The notes beneath the pieces were generated by a model. That model had not been told where the DNA came from and ran no database searches. It was given only the letters and a program-made list of their open reading frames with translations. DNA of 35,671 nt from contig CAVKJG010000018.1 in the NCBI GenBank assembly GCA_963656825.1, positions 1 through 35,671 on the forward strand, read 5' to 3'. Positions 7,743 to 15,298 of the stretch are shown piece after piece. The stretch comes from CAG-841 sp963656825 (lineage in GTDB: Bacteria > Bacillota > Clostridia > Oscillospirales > CAG-272). The translations under genes and the position numbers were made by a program. Positions within the stretch are counted from its first letter, which is position 1. Each line of letters begins with the position of its first letter.

Positions 7743-9500
7743 ATGGAAAACATGGTTAATGTAAAAGTCAACGGAATACCGGTTGCCGTTCCCGCCGGCT
7801 CGACGATTCTCGAAGCTGCCCGTGCGGCGCACATCGATATTCCCACGCTTTGCTATCTCAAAGGCATAAACGAAATCGGCGCCTGCCGTCTTTGCCTTGT
7901 CGAAGTCAAGGGCGCGCGCGGTCTTATGACAGCCTGCGTTACGACCGTAAACGAAGGAATGGAAATATTCACAAACACGGAAAAGGTACGTCAGAACAGA
8001 AAGCTCAACCTCAAGCTCGTTCTTTCCACGCACGAAAAGAAATGTCTTTCGTGTATAAGAAACCAGAGCTGCGAGCTTCAGAAGCTCTGCTCCGAGCTCG
8101 GAGTCGACGACGAGGATTATTACGCAGGAGCAAAAATTCACTACGAGCTTGACACAAGCTCTCCCTCTCTTGTCCGCGACAACAACAAATGTATTCTCTG
8201 CCGTCGCTGTATAGCGGCGTGCAACGATCAGGGCATCGGCGTTATCAACTCTCTTGACAGAGGCTTTGACACTCACGTCGCCTCCGCCTTCGAGCAGCCC
8301 CTTATGACGCAGGCGTGCGTCGGCTGCGGTCAGTGCGTTGTTGCCTGCCCCGTGGGCGCTCTTTACGAAAAGGACGATACCGCAAAGGTATTTGAGGCTA
8401 TAAGCGATCCTACAAAGCACGTTGCTATCTGCATGGCTCCTTCTATCCGCGCGACGATAGGCGAATGCTTCGGCTATGCTCCCGGAACGGATACGGAAGG
8501 CAAGCTCGTTGCCGCGGCAAAGCGTCTCGGCTTTGACGGCGTTTACGATATGAACCTCACAGCCGACCTTACGATTCTCGAAGAGGCTACGGAATTCGTT
8601 GACAGATTCACAAACAAAAAGAATCTGCCGCTTATGACGTCGTGCTCTCCCGGCTGGGTAAAATTCTGCGAGCATTATTTCCCGGAATTCACGGACAATC
8701 TTTCGACGTGCAAATCTCCTCAGCAGATGTTCGGCGCTATGTATAAAACCTACTACGCAAAGAAAGCGGGACTTGATCCGGCGGATATCGTTTTCGTATC
8801 GGCAATTCCCTGCACGGCGAAAAAGTTTGAGTGCCGCCGTCCCGATCAGAGCGCGGCAGGAAACGGCATCTTCGATGTTGACTACGCCATCACGACAAGA
8901 GAGCTTGCCCGCATGATCGAAAGATCCGGCATCGATTACAGAACTCTTCCCGACGAAAAGTATGACGCTCCGTTCGATATCGGTTCGGGTGCAGGCGCTA
9001 TCTTCGGCGCGACAGGCGGCGTTATGGAGGCTGCTCTCCGTATGGCTGCGGAGGTCGTTCTCGGAACGAAGCTCGAAAAGGTCGATTTTGAAGAGGTAAG
9101 AGGCACGGCTCCCATAAAATACGCAACCTACAAGCTCGGCGACGCTACCGTAAGAGTTGCCGTCGCAAGCGGAACAAAGAACGCAAAAGAGCTTCTGAAT
9201 AAGGTCAAGAGCGGCGAGGTCGAAGTTGATCTTATCGAAGTGATGTGCTGTCCCGGCGGCTGTGTAAACGGCGGCGGTCAGCCCGTTCAGAGCGCAAAGA
9301 CAAAAGCCGAAATCGACCTCAAGTCCGTCCGCGCTTCGATTCTTTACAATGCGGACAAAAACCTCCTTGCCTACCGCAAGTCTCAGGACAACCCCGCGGT
9401 TATCAGACTTTATGACGAATTCCTTGAAAAGCCCGGCAGTCACAAGGCTCACGAAATACTTCACACAAGCTATATCAAACGCGGAATTTATAACAGCTGA
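7743..9500 (+). CDS. hydA: Catalytic [FeFe] hydrogenase subunit HydA (NAD(P)H-coupled type)
   Basis: 585 aa, group A multidomain hydrogenase producing or consuming H2 in the cytosol. In order: plant-type [2Fe-2S] (Cys37, 48, 51, 65), His-Cys3 [4Fe-4S] (His97, Cys101, 104, 110), two ferredoxin [4Fe-4S] (Cys150/153/156/160 and 192/195/198/202), H-cluster domain and small-subunit tail ending EILHTSYIKR. H-cluster loops: L1 TSCSPGW (299-305), L2 IPCTAK (Cys357), L3 EVMCCPGGC (Cys503, Cys507). L1 has Ser302 where TSCCPGW normally has the second Cys. With the NuoE, HndB and NuoF-like genes it forms a probable bifurcating complex. Last gene of the operon; maturases HydE/F/G are not in the window. 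Confidence 0.96.
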   Translation: MENMVNVKVNGIPVAVPAGSTILEAARAAHIDIPTLCYLKGINEIGACRLCLVEVKGARGLMTACVTTVNEGMEIFTNTEKVRQNRKLNLKLVLSTHEKKCLSCIRNQSCELQKLCSELGVDDEDYYAGAKIHYELDTSSPSLVRDNNKCILCRRCIAACNDQGIGVINSLDRGFDTHVASAFEQPLMTQACVGCGQCVVACPVGALYEKDDTAKVFEAISDPTKHVAICMAPSIRATIGECFGYAPGTDTEGKLVAAAKRLGFDGVYDMNLTADLTILEEATEFVDRFTNKKNLPLMTSCSPGWVKFCEHYFPEFTDNLSTCKSPQQMFGAMYKTYYAKKAGLDPADIVFVSAIPCTAKKFECRRPDQSAAGNGIFDVDYAITTRELARMIERSGIDYRTLPDEKYDAPFDIGSGAGAIFGATGGVMEAALRMAAEVVLGTKLEKVDFEEVRGTAPIKYATYKLGDATVRVAVASGTKNAKELLNKVKSGEVEVDLIEVMCCPGGCVNGGGQPVQSAKTKAEIDLKSVRASILYNADKNLLAYRKSQDNPAVIRLYDEFLEKPGSHKAHEILHTSYIKRGIYNS

Positions 9501-9515
9501 TTTTCTTCCGCAAGC

Positions 9516-9550
9516 AAAAAAGCCGCACCTATCGGTGCGGCTTTTTTTGC
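9516..9550. terminator. Bidirectional terminator between hydA and spoIIID
   Basis: AGCCGCACC (9521-9529) and GGTGCGGCT (9534-9542) form a perfect stem with a 4-nt loop, flanked by six A on the left and eight T on the right, so it can stop both converging transcripts. Confidence 0.9.
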
Positions 9551-9570
9551 AGCCATCTGCGTTTTTCATT

Positions 9571-9855
9571 TTACACGTTTGTATATTCTCTTGATTTCTT
9601 TTCCGTTTTAAGCTCTATGTATTTGCGCTTTGTCGCTTCTCCGCCGCGCATATGCCGCTCGGATTTATTTTTTTCAAGCACCGCTTTTACCTGCGCCGCA
9701 AGCGACGGCGCAAATCCGGAAAGGCGTTCGGTCACGTCCTTATGCACGGTAGACTTGCTTATTCTGTAAGCTTTTGCGGCATCGCGGACGGTGGCGTTGT
9801 GTTCAACTATATATTTCCCGAGAATTGCGGCGCGTTTCATTGCAATATCTTTCAA
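9571..9855 (-). CDS. spoIIID: Sporulation transcriptional regulator SpoIIID
   Basis: 94 aa DNA-binding regulator of mother-cell gene expression during sporulation. The helix-turn-helix reads ATVRDAAKAYRISKSTVHKDV, followed by the family landmark SERHMRGGEATKRKY near the C-terminus. I placed the start at TTG 9855 (MKDIAMKRA..., as in other SpoIIID that begin MKD), because GGGAGG lies 7 bases upstream; ATG at 9840 would leave that site too far away. It marks the organism as a likely endospore former. A 7-bp inverted repeat in its leader covers the ribosome site. It converges with hydA. Confidence 0.93.
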   Translation of the reverse strand: MKDIAMKRAAILGKYIVEHNATVRDAAKAYRISKSTVHKDVTERLSGFAPSLAAQVKAVLEKNKSERHMRGGEATKRKYIELKTEKKSREYTNV

Positions 9856-9867
9856 AATGATGCCTCC

Positions 9868-9898
9868 CACATATTTTCTACTGATAAATATATATGTG
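9868..9898 (-). promoter_or_regulatory. Inverted repeat in the spoIIID leader
   Basis: CACATAT (9868-9874) and ATATGTG (9892-9898) form a 7-bp inverted repeat with a 17-nt loop just upstream of, and touching, the spoIIID ribosome site at 9863-9868. It could be a protein operator or an mRNA hairpin limiting translation. Which one is not decidable from sequence alone. Confidence 0.35.
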
Positions 9899-9928
9899 AG
9901 ATTCTTTCGGAAAATACTGTCCGCACAT

Positions 9929-9960
9929 AAAAATGCCGCGCATACGCGCGGCATTTTTTA
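9929..9960 (-). terminator. Terminator of the M6 protease gene
   Basis: ATGCCGCGC and GCGCGGCAT around an ATAC loop, with A/T runs on both sides, beginning 5 bases beyond the protease stop codon. The stem is symmetrical, so it may also work on the plus strand. Confidence 0.8.
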
Positions 9961-9962
9961 TT

Positions 9963-12440
9963 TTATTCTGATTTCTTCTTTTTAACGGCAAGTGCCGCAC
10001 CCAAAGTCACGATTATCGCAAACGAAGCTCCTACTCCCATAACTGACTTGCATCCGCCTTTGCCTGTGTCGGAAGTCGTGGTCGTCGTAGCCGATGTAGC
10101 AGTCGTTGTTTCACCTGTCGATGTTGTCGTTTCGATTTTTGTCGTTGTCTCCGTTATCTTGGTTTCTGTCGTGGTTTCGGGTTTTTCTTCGCCGGTCGAT
10201 TCCCATTTTGCGTAAATTGTTATCTCTCCGGCTTCTTCAACCTTCTGACCGAAGTCATAAGGAACGGTAAGCGATTCATCGGCATACCAGCCTATGAATT
10301 TATACCCTGCTTTTTCGGCAGGAACGGGAGCGTCAAAGCTGTCGCCTATTTCGCAGGCAAAAAGCTTGTATTTCGATTCCGCTCCGACAAGCTTCAGCGA
10401 CGCCGTATTTCCCGTTTCAACCCATTTTGCATAAAGCGTAAAGTCAATGCAGACCGTCTGCGTAAAGCCCATATCGTAACGTGTTGTAAACTCCGGATCA
10501 GTATACCAACCGCAGAAGTCATATCCGCGTTTTTCCATAGGGAACGTATAGTCAAACGTTTCGCCCGGCTTTACCTTTACGCGATTTCTTTTTTCAACGG
10601 CTGTAAGTCCCTTATACAAAAAGATTTCATAATAATCTGTGCGTTCCTTCTTTTCGGGCATTGTAAAAGCCGTATATGTTTTTTCTCTTGCTCCGTTCTT
10701 TCCCTCGACTATCACCCTGCAGAAATATTTCGTGTTCACTTCAAGTCCGTCAAAGGTGAAGCTGAAGTTGCCGCTTTTATCGGGAGTGATGGTTTTCACT
10801 GTTCCGTCGGCTTCTGTTGCATCCGTCTTCTTTGAAAGAATAGCCTTTACAGACGTAACGTCTCCGCCGAAAAGGTTTGTTATTTTTCCCTTGAAGCTGA
10901 GCGCGGTGGTAAGCTTTTCTTCTGTCGAAACGGAAAATTCCGGCGCGAGCTTTGCGTTTACGCTTACCGAAACAACCATTTCGTCTCCGGCGTACGAGCC
11001 TTCTTTGACGGTTATTTTTATGGCAAACGTGCTTGCCTCCTCTGCCGTAACGGAGGTATAGCTTGTTCCGCTTATCGGGAAACGATATTTGCTTGAATTC
11101 GATTCAAACGTGTAGCTTCTGCCGTCAAGAGAGTTATCGACATATTTGAAGCCGCAGTTGCTTGTCGAAAGTCCCGATACACCCATCGGCACAACGCCGG
11201 GATCGTGTCCCTTGCCCGACGAATTCACGCCCGAATTTGTCGCTATACTTTCGTCGATATGCCATATCATTATTGCGCGGTTCGTGCTTGCAATTGCGTC
11301 AAACTGCGTATCGCCTTCCTCGTGATATCTGTTTTCAACAAGATAATATTCCTTCGGGTTTGCCGTGCGGATTTTGAGAATATTGTATTCTCCCTTTGTG
11401 CTGTGGCGCGAATACATTGTATATTCGCCGTCCTCGTAAACCTCCGTCACGGGCAGAAGTCCGCATTCAATTGCATTGTACGGATCCATATATGCCGGCG
11501 CCGTGCCCCTCGTCTTGCCGCTGTAATTGAGCCACGAGCCGGATGACATAAGCGAAACGTTACCGGCATAGCTCCAATTGCTGCTGGAGCTTGTCTTGTT
11601 TGTATCATAAAGGTCGGGAGCGCCGATATAGTGACCAAGCTCGTGCGCCACGGTTCCCATTGTTATCGGCTGAGTGTCGGTAAGATACTCGCCTACGCGC
11701 ACGAAAGTTCTTCCCACAGTCACGCCGTTTGCTTTTATGCCCGAGCCCGATGTATAATGCGCCCATACGCCGAATGCCATCCTGTCGCTCGGTCTTGAGC
11801 TCGAATAGGAATATTCGTATCCGCCGCAGACAAAAAGTATCGCAAGCTCGGTATAAGAGAGATATCCGTCGCCGTTTTTGTCATACTTTGCAAAATCTAT
11901 GTATTTTGTCGCCGCTTCAAGCGCAGCCATTCTCGATGTAGCGTCCTCGTTTGATTCGCTGCCGGTCGACGCCATAGGGTGCTTGTATGGAACGACCACC
12001 TCGACTATACCATCGTTTTCTACGCCTCCGCCCGCTTCGGAAGTATATGTTTCCTCCGCCGGATAAAAATAAAATCTGCCGTTGGATACTTCCTTATAGT
12101 AGGTTTTCATCGACGATTCGTCGTCGGAAAAGAAGGTGTCGTACCAATATTTATCGGAAGAATAGCACCACTGCTCGCCGTAAAGCTCCGAATCCTTGTT
12201 GGCATAAAGCGCGCTGCCGTTTGTCATATCGTAATCGTTTTTACCGTTGCCGTTTGCGTCAAACGACACCTTGAGTATAAGAAGCGGTATCGGATCAAGA
12301 GAAAACGTTTCGGTTGTAAGCTCGGCAAGAGACGAGCCTGCGCCCGTATCCGCCGCAAATACCGTCGGCACAAAGGCGGCGATAATTGCCAGAGCCAGCA
12401 AAAGCGACATCGCTCCTCTCAAAACGAATCTTTTTTTCAT
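9963..12440 (-). CDS. Secreted M6-family metalloprotease with InlB B-repeats and C-terminal anchor
   Basis: 825 aa cell-surface protease. Signal peptide 1-29 (cut near VFAAD). The M6/immune-inhibitor-A zinc site is HELGH (266-270) followed by YIGAPDLYD. Calcium-binding-like loops occur at 61-71 (DANGNGKNDYD) and 187-198 (DKNGDGYLSYTE). After the catalytic part there is a beta-sandwich-like region, then two Listeria/Bacteroides (InlB B) repeats ending in LYAKW and IYAKW, a Thr-rich linker, and a C-terminal GKGGCKS motif, hydrophobic segment and KKKK tail, which I take as a membrane/wall anchor; there is no LPXTG. GGAGGGG lies 7 bases before ATG. Likely role: breakdown of host or dietary proteins. 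Confidence 0.92.
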   Translation of the reverse strand: MKKRFVLRGAMSLLLALAIIAAFVPTVFAADTGAGSSLAELTTETFSLDPIPLLILKVSFDANGNGKNDYDMTNGSALYANKDSELYGEQWCYSSDKYWYDTFFSDDESSMKTYYKEVSNGRFYFYPAEETYTSEAGGGVENDGIVEVVVPYKHPMASTGSESNEDATSRMAALEAATKYIDFAKYDKNGDGYLSYTELAILFVCGGYEYSYSSSRPSDRMAFGVWAHYTSGSGIKANGVTVGRTFVRVGEYLTDTQPITMGTVAHELGHYIGAPDLYDTNKTSSSSNWSYAGNVSLMSSGSWLNYSGKTRGTAPAYMDPYNAIECGLLPVTEVYEDGEYTMYSRHSTKGEYNILKIRTANPKEYYLVENRYHEEGDTQFDAIASTNRAIMIWHIDESIATNSGVNSSGKGHDPGVVPMGVSGLSTSNCGFKYVDNSLDGRSYTFESNSSKYRFPISGTSYTSVTAEEASTFAIKITVKEGSYAGDEMVVSVSVNAKLAPEFSVSTEEKLTTALSFKGKITNLFGGDVTSVKAILSKKTDATEADGTVKTITPDKSGNFSFTFDGLEVNTKYFCRVIVEGKNGAREKTYTAFTMPEKKERTDYYEIFLYKGLTAVEKRNRVKVKPGETFDYTFPMEKRGYDFCGWYTDPEFTTRYDMGFTQTVCIDFTLYAKWVETGNTASLKLVGAESKYKLFACEIGDSFDAPVPAEKAGYKFIGWYADESLTVPYDFGQKVEEAGEITIYAKWESTGEEKPETTTETKITETTTKIETTTSTGETTTATSATTTTTSDTGKGGCKSVMGVGASFAIIVTLGAALAVKKKKSE

Positions 12441-12460
12441 ATAAATTCCCCTCCATGTGT

Positions 12461-12504
12461 ATAGCGCTATGAATTATTATAATAAATAATTGTTAAAAAA
12501 TCAA
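12461..12504 (-). promoter_or_regulatory. SigA-type promoter of the M6 protease with start-site palindrome
   Basis: On the minus strand TTGATT (12504-12499), 17-base spacer, TATAAT (12481-12476). The perfect palindrome ATAGCGCTAT at 12461-12470 lies at the expected transcription start and may be an operator. Confidence 0.65.
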
Positions 12505-12594
12505 CGGAATAAAACGAATTGCGCTCCTTTTGTACGATTGCATAAATAAGCGCGTCACGACTTGTTGATTTTAACCGCTTCTCCGCCTTCAGGC

Positions 12595-12638
12595 GATAAA
12601 AAACAGCGGAGAGGGCGTATCCTCTCCGCTGTTTTCAG
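12595..12638 (-). terminator. Terminator of the small basic protein gene
   Basis: AAACAGCGGAGAGG (12601-12614) pairs perfectly with CCTCTCCGCTGTTT (12621-12634) around a 6-nt loop; the A run at 12598-12603 gives a T tract on the minus strand. It lies 20 bases past the stop of the 12658-12897 gene. Confidence 0.85.
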
Positions 12639-12657
12639 ATGAAGAAAAAGAAATTTA

Positions 12658-12897
12658 TCAAAAGGAGATTTCTCCCGATAAGCGTGATTTTGAATTGCGT
12701 CTGCGCGACGAGGTGATTATTTTCGCAACAGCTGTGCAGAAGGAATTTTCCGCAGCCTTTATTGCGGAAGCAATCGTGCGGCGCGGCTTTTTGGGATAAA
12801 CATCCTTGCCCGCCTTATACATAGGCTCGACATAAAAGGTATACACCTTGCAGCCTTCTATAATATCGTAATTTTCGGGATAAAAGGGCGTGTTCAT
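12658..12897 (-). CDS. Small basic protein of unknown function, divergent from S24 repressor
   Basis: 79 aa, not recognised. The N-terminal half (MNTPFYPENYDIIEGCKVY TF...) is mixed; the C-terminal half is rich in Arg, Lys and Ser (SSRRRNSKSR), suggesting nucleic-acid or membrane contact. No signal peptide or transmembrane segment. It is a real gene: GGAGG lies 7 bases before ATG, a perfect TTGACA-N17-TATAAT promoter lies upstream, and a strong terminator follows. Two TACCG-N4-CGGTA palindromes overlap its promoter, so it is probably tightly repressed by the neighbouring S24-type regulator (13095-13823) and induced by stress; that is inference. Confidence 0.75.
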   Translation of the reverse strand: MNTPFYPENYDIIEGCKVYTFYVEPMYKAGKDVYPKKPRRTIASAIKAAENSFCTAVAKIITSSRRRNSKSRLSGEISF

Positions 12898-12918
12898 TGT
12901 TTATTCCTCCATTAAATT

Positions 12919-12974
12919 TACCGTTCGCGGTAATCTTGTGAGCTTATTATACTACCGCGGACGGTAATTGTCAA
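12919..12974 (-). promoter_or_regulatory. Consensus promoter with two TACCG-N4-CGGTA operators
   Basis: Minus strand: TTGACA (12974-12969), 17-base spacer, TATAAT (12951-12946). Palindrome 1, TACCGTTCGCGGTA (12919-12932), lies just past the start site; palindrome 2, TACCGCGGACGGTA (12953-12966), fills the spacer. Their centres are 34 bp apart. A repressor on both sites would block the polymerase completely. Confidence 0.75.
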
Positions 12975-12980
12975 TAGTTT

Positions 12981-13055
12981 TTGAAAAAATTTTACCGTAA
13001 AATATAAATTTTTTATTTCAAAGGTCTTTACAAACGTTTTACCGTGTGATATAAT
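12981..13055 (+). promoter_or_regulatory. Tandem promoters of the S24 repressor gene, each with a TACCG half-site
   Basis: P1: TTGAAA (12981-12986), 16-base spacer, TATAAA (13003-13008). P2: TTTACA (13027-13032), 17-base spacer, TATAAT (13050-13055). In both, TTTTACCGT occurs in the spacer with TACCG starting exactly 10 bases before the -10 box (12993 and 13040). This suggests autoregulation through weaker half-sites than those of the divergent gene. Confidence 0.65.
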
Positions 13056-13094
13056 TTTAACTGTAAAAATACAGCTTGCTTCGGGAGGGCATCT

Positions 13095-13823
13095 ATGAAT
13101 TGGCTTGAAAACGTCAAAAGCATAAAAAAGAAAAGAGGACTTACAAACGAATCGCTTTCCGAGCGCTCGGAAATTTCGCTCGGAACGATCAACAAGCTTC
13201 TTTCCGGAGCTACGGGAGATCCGAAGCTTTCCACCCTTACGGCGCTTGCCGGAGCGCTCGACTGCTCGCTCGACGAAATGCTGACGGGAAAATCGCAGGA
13301 CGAGGAGCTTACGGGCGAGGAGCGCGATATCATTACAAAGCTTCGTATGCTCGATGCCGGCGGCAAGGAAACCGCTCTTTATATAATAAATAAAGAATAC
13401 CGCCGCACACTTTCGGAAAAATCGCCGAAGGCTTTTTCAGCCGAACCGCAGAAAATTCTCTCGCTCCGGCTTTACGATATCGCTGCCTCCGCCGGAACAG
13501 GCTCTGCGCTGACCTCCGATGTCGGATATTCAAAAATCAACGTCTACTGCAATCCGACAACAGAGCTTGCCGATTTTGCAATAAGAGTAAGCGGAAACAG
13601 TATGAATCCAAAATATCAGGACGGAGACATTCTCCTTGTATCTGACGCCGATGAAATAGAGCGCGGCGAGCTCGGAATATTTATGCTCAACGGCGAAAGC
13701 TATTTCAAAAAGTTCGGCGGGGACAGGCTCATATCGCTGAATCCCGAATATTCGGATATAATATTCTCCGAGGGCGACGATATAAAGTGCTTCGGCAGAG
13801 TTATAGGCAGACTCAAAAGATAA
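13095..13823 (+). CDS. XRE-family repressor with S24 (LexA/CI-like) peptidase domain
   Basis: 242 aa. Residues ~7-64 are an HTH_3 DNA-binding domain (LTNESLSERSEISLGTINKLLSG). The C-terminal ~120 residues are an S24 domain with catalytic Ser169 in VSGNSMNP and a Lys at 205/206 in ESYFKKF; Ala133-Gly134 in AASAGTG is the probable self-cleavage bond. By analogy with LexA and phage CI it should dimerise, bind palindromes and be inactivated by cleavage on DNA damage. GGGAGG lies 6 bases before ATG. TACCG elements in its own and the divergent promoter are the likely operators. It is not LexA itself: the LexA-type DNA-binding domain is absent. The next gene, convergent, is only 3 bases away with no terminator between. 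Confidence 0.92.
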   Translation: MNWLENVKSIKKKRGLTNESLSERSEISLGTINKLLSGATGDPKLSTLTALAGALDCSLDEMLTGKSQDEELTGEERDIITKLRMLDAGGKETALYIINKEYRRTLSEKSPKAFSAEPQKILSLRLYDIAASAGTGSALTSDVGYSKINVYCNPTTELADFAIRVSGNSMNPKYQDGDILLVSDADEIERGELGIFMLNGESYFKKFGGDRLISLNPEYSDIIFSEGDDIKCFGRVIGRLKR

Positions 13824-13826
13824 AGC

Positions 13827-15116
13827 CTATTTTCCGAAGGCAATTTCCGTTTCTTCCTTTACTTTTCTGCGGAGAAGCATTATCGCGGATATGTTGATAA
13901 GCGTCATTGCCGCAACGCAGATATCGGAAAGCTCCCACGCGGTGCTTTCGCTTATAAGCGCCCCCGCCATAACGCAGGAACAATAGCCGAGCAGATATAT
14001 CTGTCCGGCTTTTTTTGACGGAGTAAAATATGCAAGGCACGTCGTTCCGTAATGCGCCCAGCAGATAACCGTGGACAGCGCAAATATCATAACGGAAATG
14101 CTTATAACGTATTTTGATACATCTCCGCACGAAACGGAAAACGCCGTTATGACAAGCTCCGTGCCGTCGCACGAAAGCGGCACGCCCGACGTCAGAATGA
14201 CGAGCGCCGTCAGCGTGCACATAATAACCGTATCGAAGAAAACCTCAAAAAGTCCGAGCGTTCCCTGCGCCGCAGGCGATACCGCGTCTGCTCCGGCGTG
14301 AGCCATAGGCGCGGTTCCGCCGCCTGCCTCGTTTGAAAACGCGCCTTTACCCACGCCCTGCTTTACCGCGTCCGAAAACAGAAATCCGAAAACTCCGCCG
14401 GACATCGCCTCTTTTCCGAGCGCGGACGAAAAAATACTTTCTATCGCGGAGGGCAAAAACTCCCTGCGATATACCAGCGCGTAAACCGAAAAAGCTATGT
14501 AAAGCGCGCTCATAAGCGGAACGGCGACCGAGGTAAACTTCGATATTCCCGTAAATCCGCCCATGACAACAAGAAAACACACAGCGCAGAATATCGCGCC
14601 CGTGAGCATTTTCGGCAGTCCCACGGCTTGCTTTACAGACGAAACCGCCGCTCCCGTCTGCACTATGTTTCCCATAACGACAGAACCGAAAAGTCCGGTG
14701 GCTGAAAAAACAAAAGCAAGTATTTTTCCCGTTCTCCCGCCGACGCCGTCGCGCATATAATACATAGGTCCGCCGAAAAATTTTCCTTTGCCGCGCCGTC
14801 TGTATTTTACGGCGAGCAGTATCTCGCAGTATTTAAGCGCCATCGTTATAAATGCCGAAACGCACATCCACAGCACCGCCCCCGCTCCGCCTATACTCAT
14901 TGCGACCGCAACTCCGACTATATTCCCGACGCCGAGCGCGCCCGCAAGCGACACCGAAAGCTCGCGAAGCTTTGATTTTCCCGAAAGCATAAGCTTTGCC
15001 GTCTTTATCGGATGAAAGACAAAAAATCCGCGAAGATATATAAAAAAGAATATTCCGCAGAATAAAATTACCGGAGGAAGCACCGCAAAAAGCGAGGAAT
15101 GTATGAATTCTTTCAT
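13827..15116 (-). CDS. AGCS-family sodium:amino-acid symporter (alanine/glycine type)
   Basis: 429 aa integral membrane protein of the alanine/glycine:cation symporter family, importing small amino acids with Na+ (or H+). Family blocks: GALGVGNIVGVAVA (59-72), GGPMYYM, MGNIVQTGA, KGAFSNEAGGGTAPMAHA and PAAQGTLGLFEVFFDT. About ten hydrophobic segments; length is slightly short of the usual 450-480 aa. The ribosome site is weak (AGGGCAAG, with ATG 15116), and the upstream mRNA can base-pair with it. Probably takes up amino acids released by proteases such as the M6 enzyme; that link is inference. Confidence 0.93.
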   Translation of the reverse strand: MKEFIHSSLFAVLPPVILFCGIFFFIYLRGFFVFHPIKTAKLMLSGKSKLRELSVSLAGALGVGNIVGVAVAMSIGGAGAVLWMCVSAFITMALKYCEILLAVKYRRRGKGKFFGGPMYYMRDGVGGRTGKILAFVFSATGLFGSVVMGNIVQTGAAVSSVKQAVGLPKMLTGAIFCAVCFLVVMGGFTGISKFTSVAVPLMSALYIAFSVYALVYRREFLPSAIESIFSSALGKEAMSGGVFGFLFSDAVKQGVGKGAFSNEAGGGTAPMAHAGADAVSPAAQGTLGLFEVFFDTVIMCTLTALVILTSGVPLSCDGTELVITAFSVSCGDVSKYVISISVMIFALSTVICWAHYGTTCLAYFTPSKKAGQIYLLGYCSCVMAGALISESTAWELSDICVAAMTLINISAIMLLRRKVKEETEIAFGK

Positions 15117-15123
15117 TTTGCAC

Positions 15124-15191
15124 TTGCCCTTTTTTCATTTTTGTTAAATAATATTGACCTTGCGCCTTCTTTATGACGCGAAAAAGGGCAA
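15124..15191 (-). promoter_or_regulatory. Inverted repeat masking the AGCS ribosome site
   Basis: TTGCCCTTTTT (15124-15134) and AAAAAGGGCAA (15181-15191) are perfectly complementary, 46 bases apart. In the AGCS mRNA the 3' arm contains the AGGGCAAG ribosome site 8 bases before the AUG, so the fold would hide it. The loop is too short for a glycine riboswitch. Confidence 0.45.
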
Positions 15192-15258
15192 ATAACCTCA
15201 TTTTTTGGCACTCACTAAAAATATTTTATGAATTTTATGTTAAATATCGAAAAAACAC

Positions 15259-15287
15259 TTGATTTTTTCCGCAGATGATAGTAGAAT
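15259..15287 (+). promoter_or_regulatory. SigA-type promoter of groESL
   Basis: TTGATT (15259-15264), 17-base spacer, TAGAAT (15282-15287), placing the start just upstream of the CIRCE operator. Confidence 0.7.
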
Positions 15288-15298
15288 ATGATATGAAA

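Noticed and set aside
5939..7846. Long open frame (635 codons) antisense to the NuoF-like gene
   Set aside because: Same reasoning: the sense strand has all flavin and Fe-S motifs; the antisense product has none and no start signals.
7707..9569. Long open frame (620 codons) antisense to hydA
   Set aside because: It mirrors the hydA codons, has no ribosome site and no recognisable protein motif, while the plus strand encodes a complete hydrogenase. A shadow of codon bias.
15117..15298. Glycine riboswitch before the amino-acid symporter gene
   Set aside because: The leader is too short for a glycine aptamer and shows none of its conserved cores.
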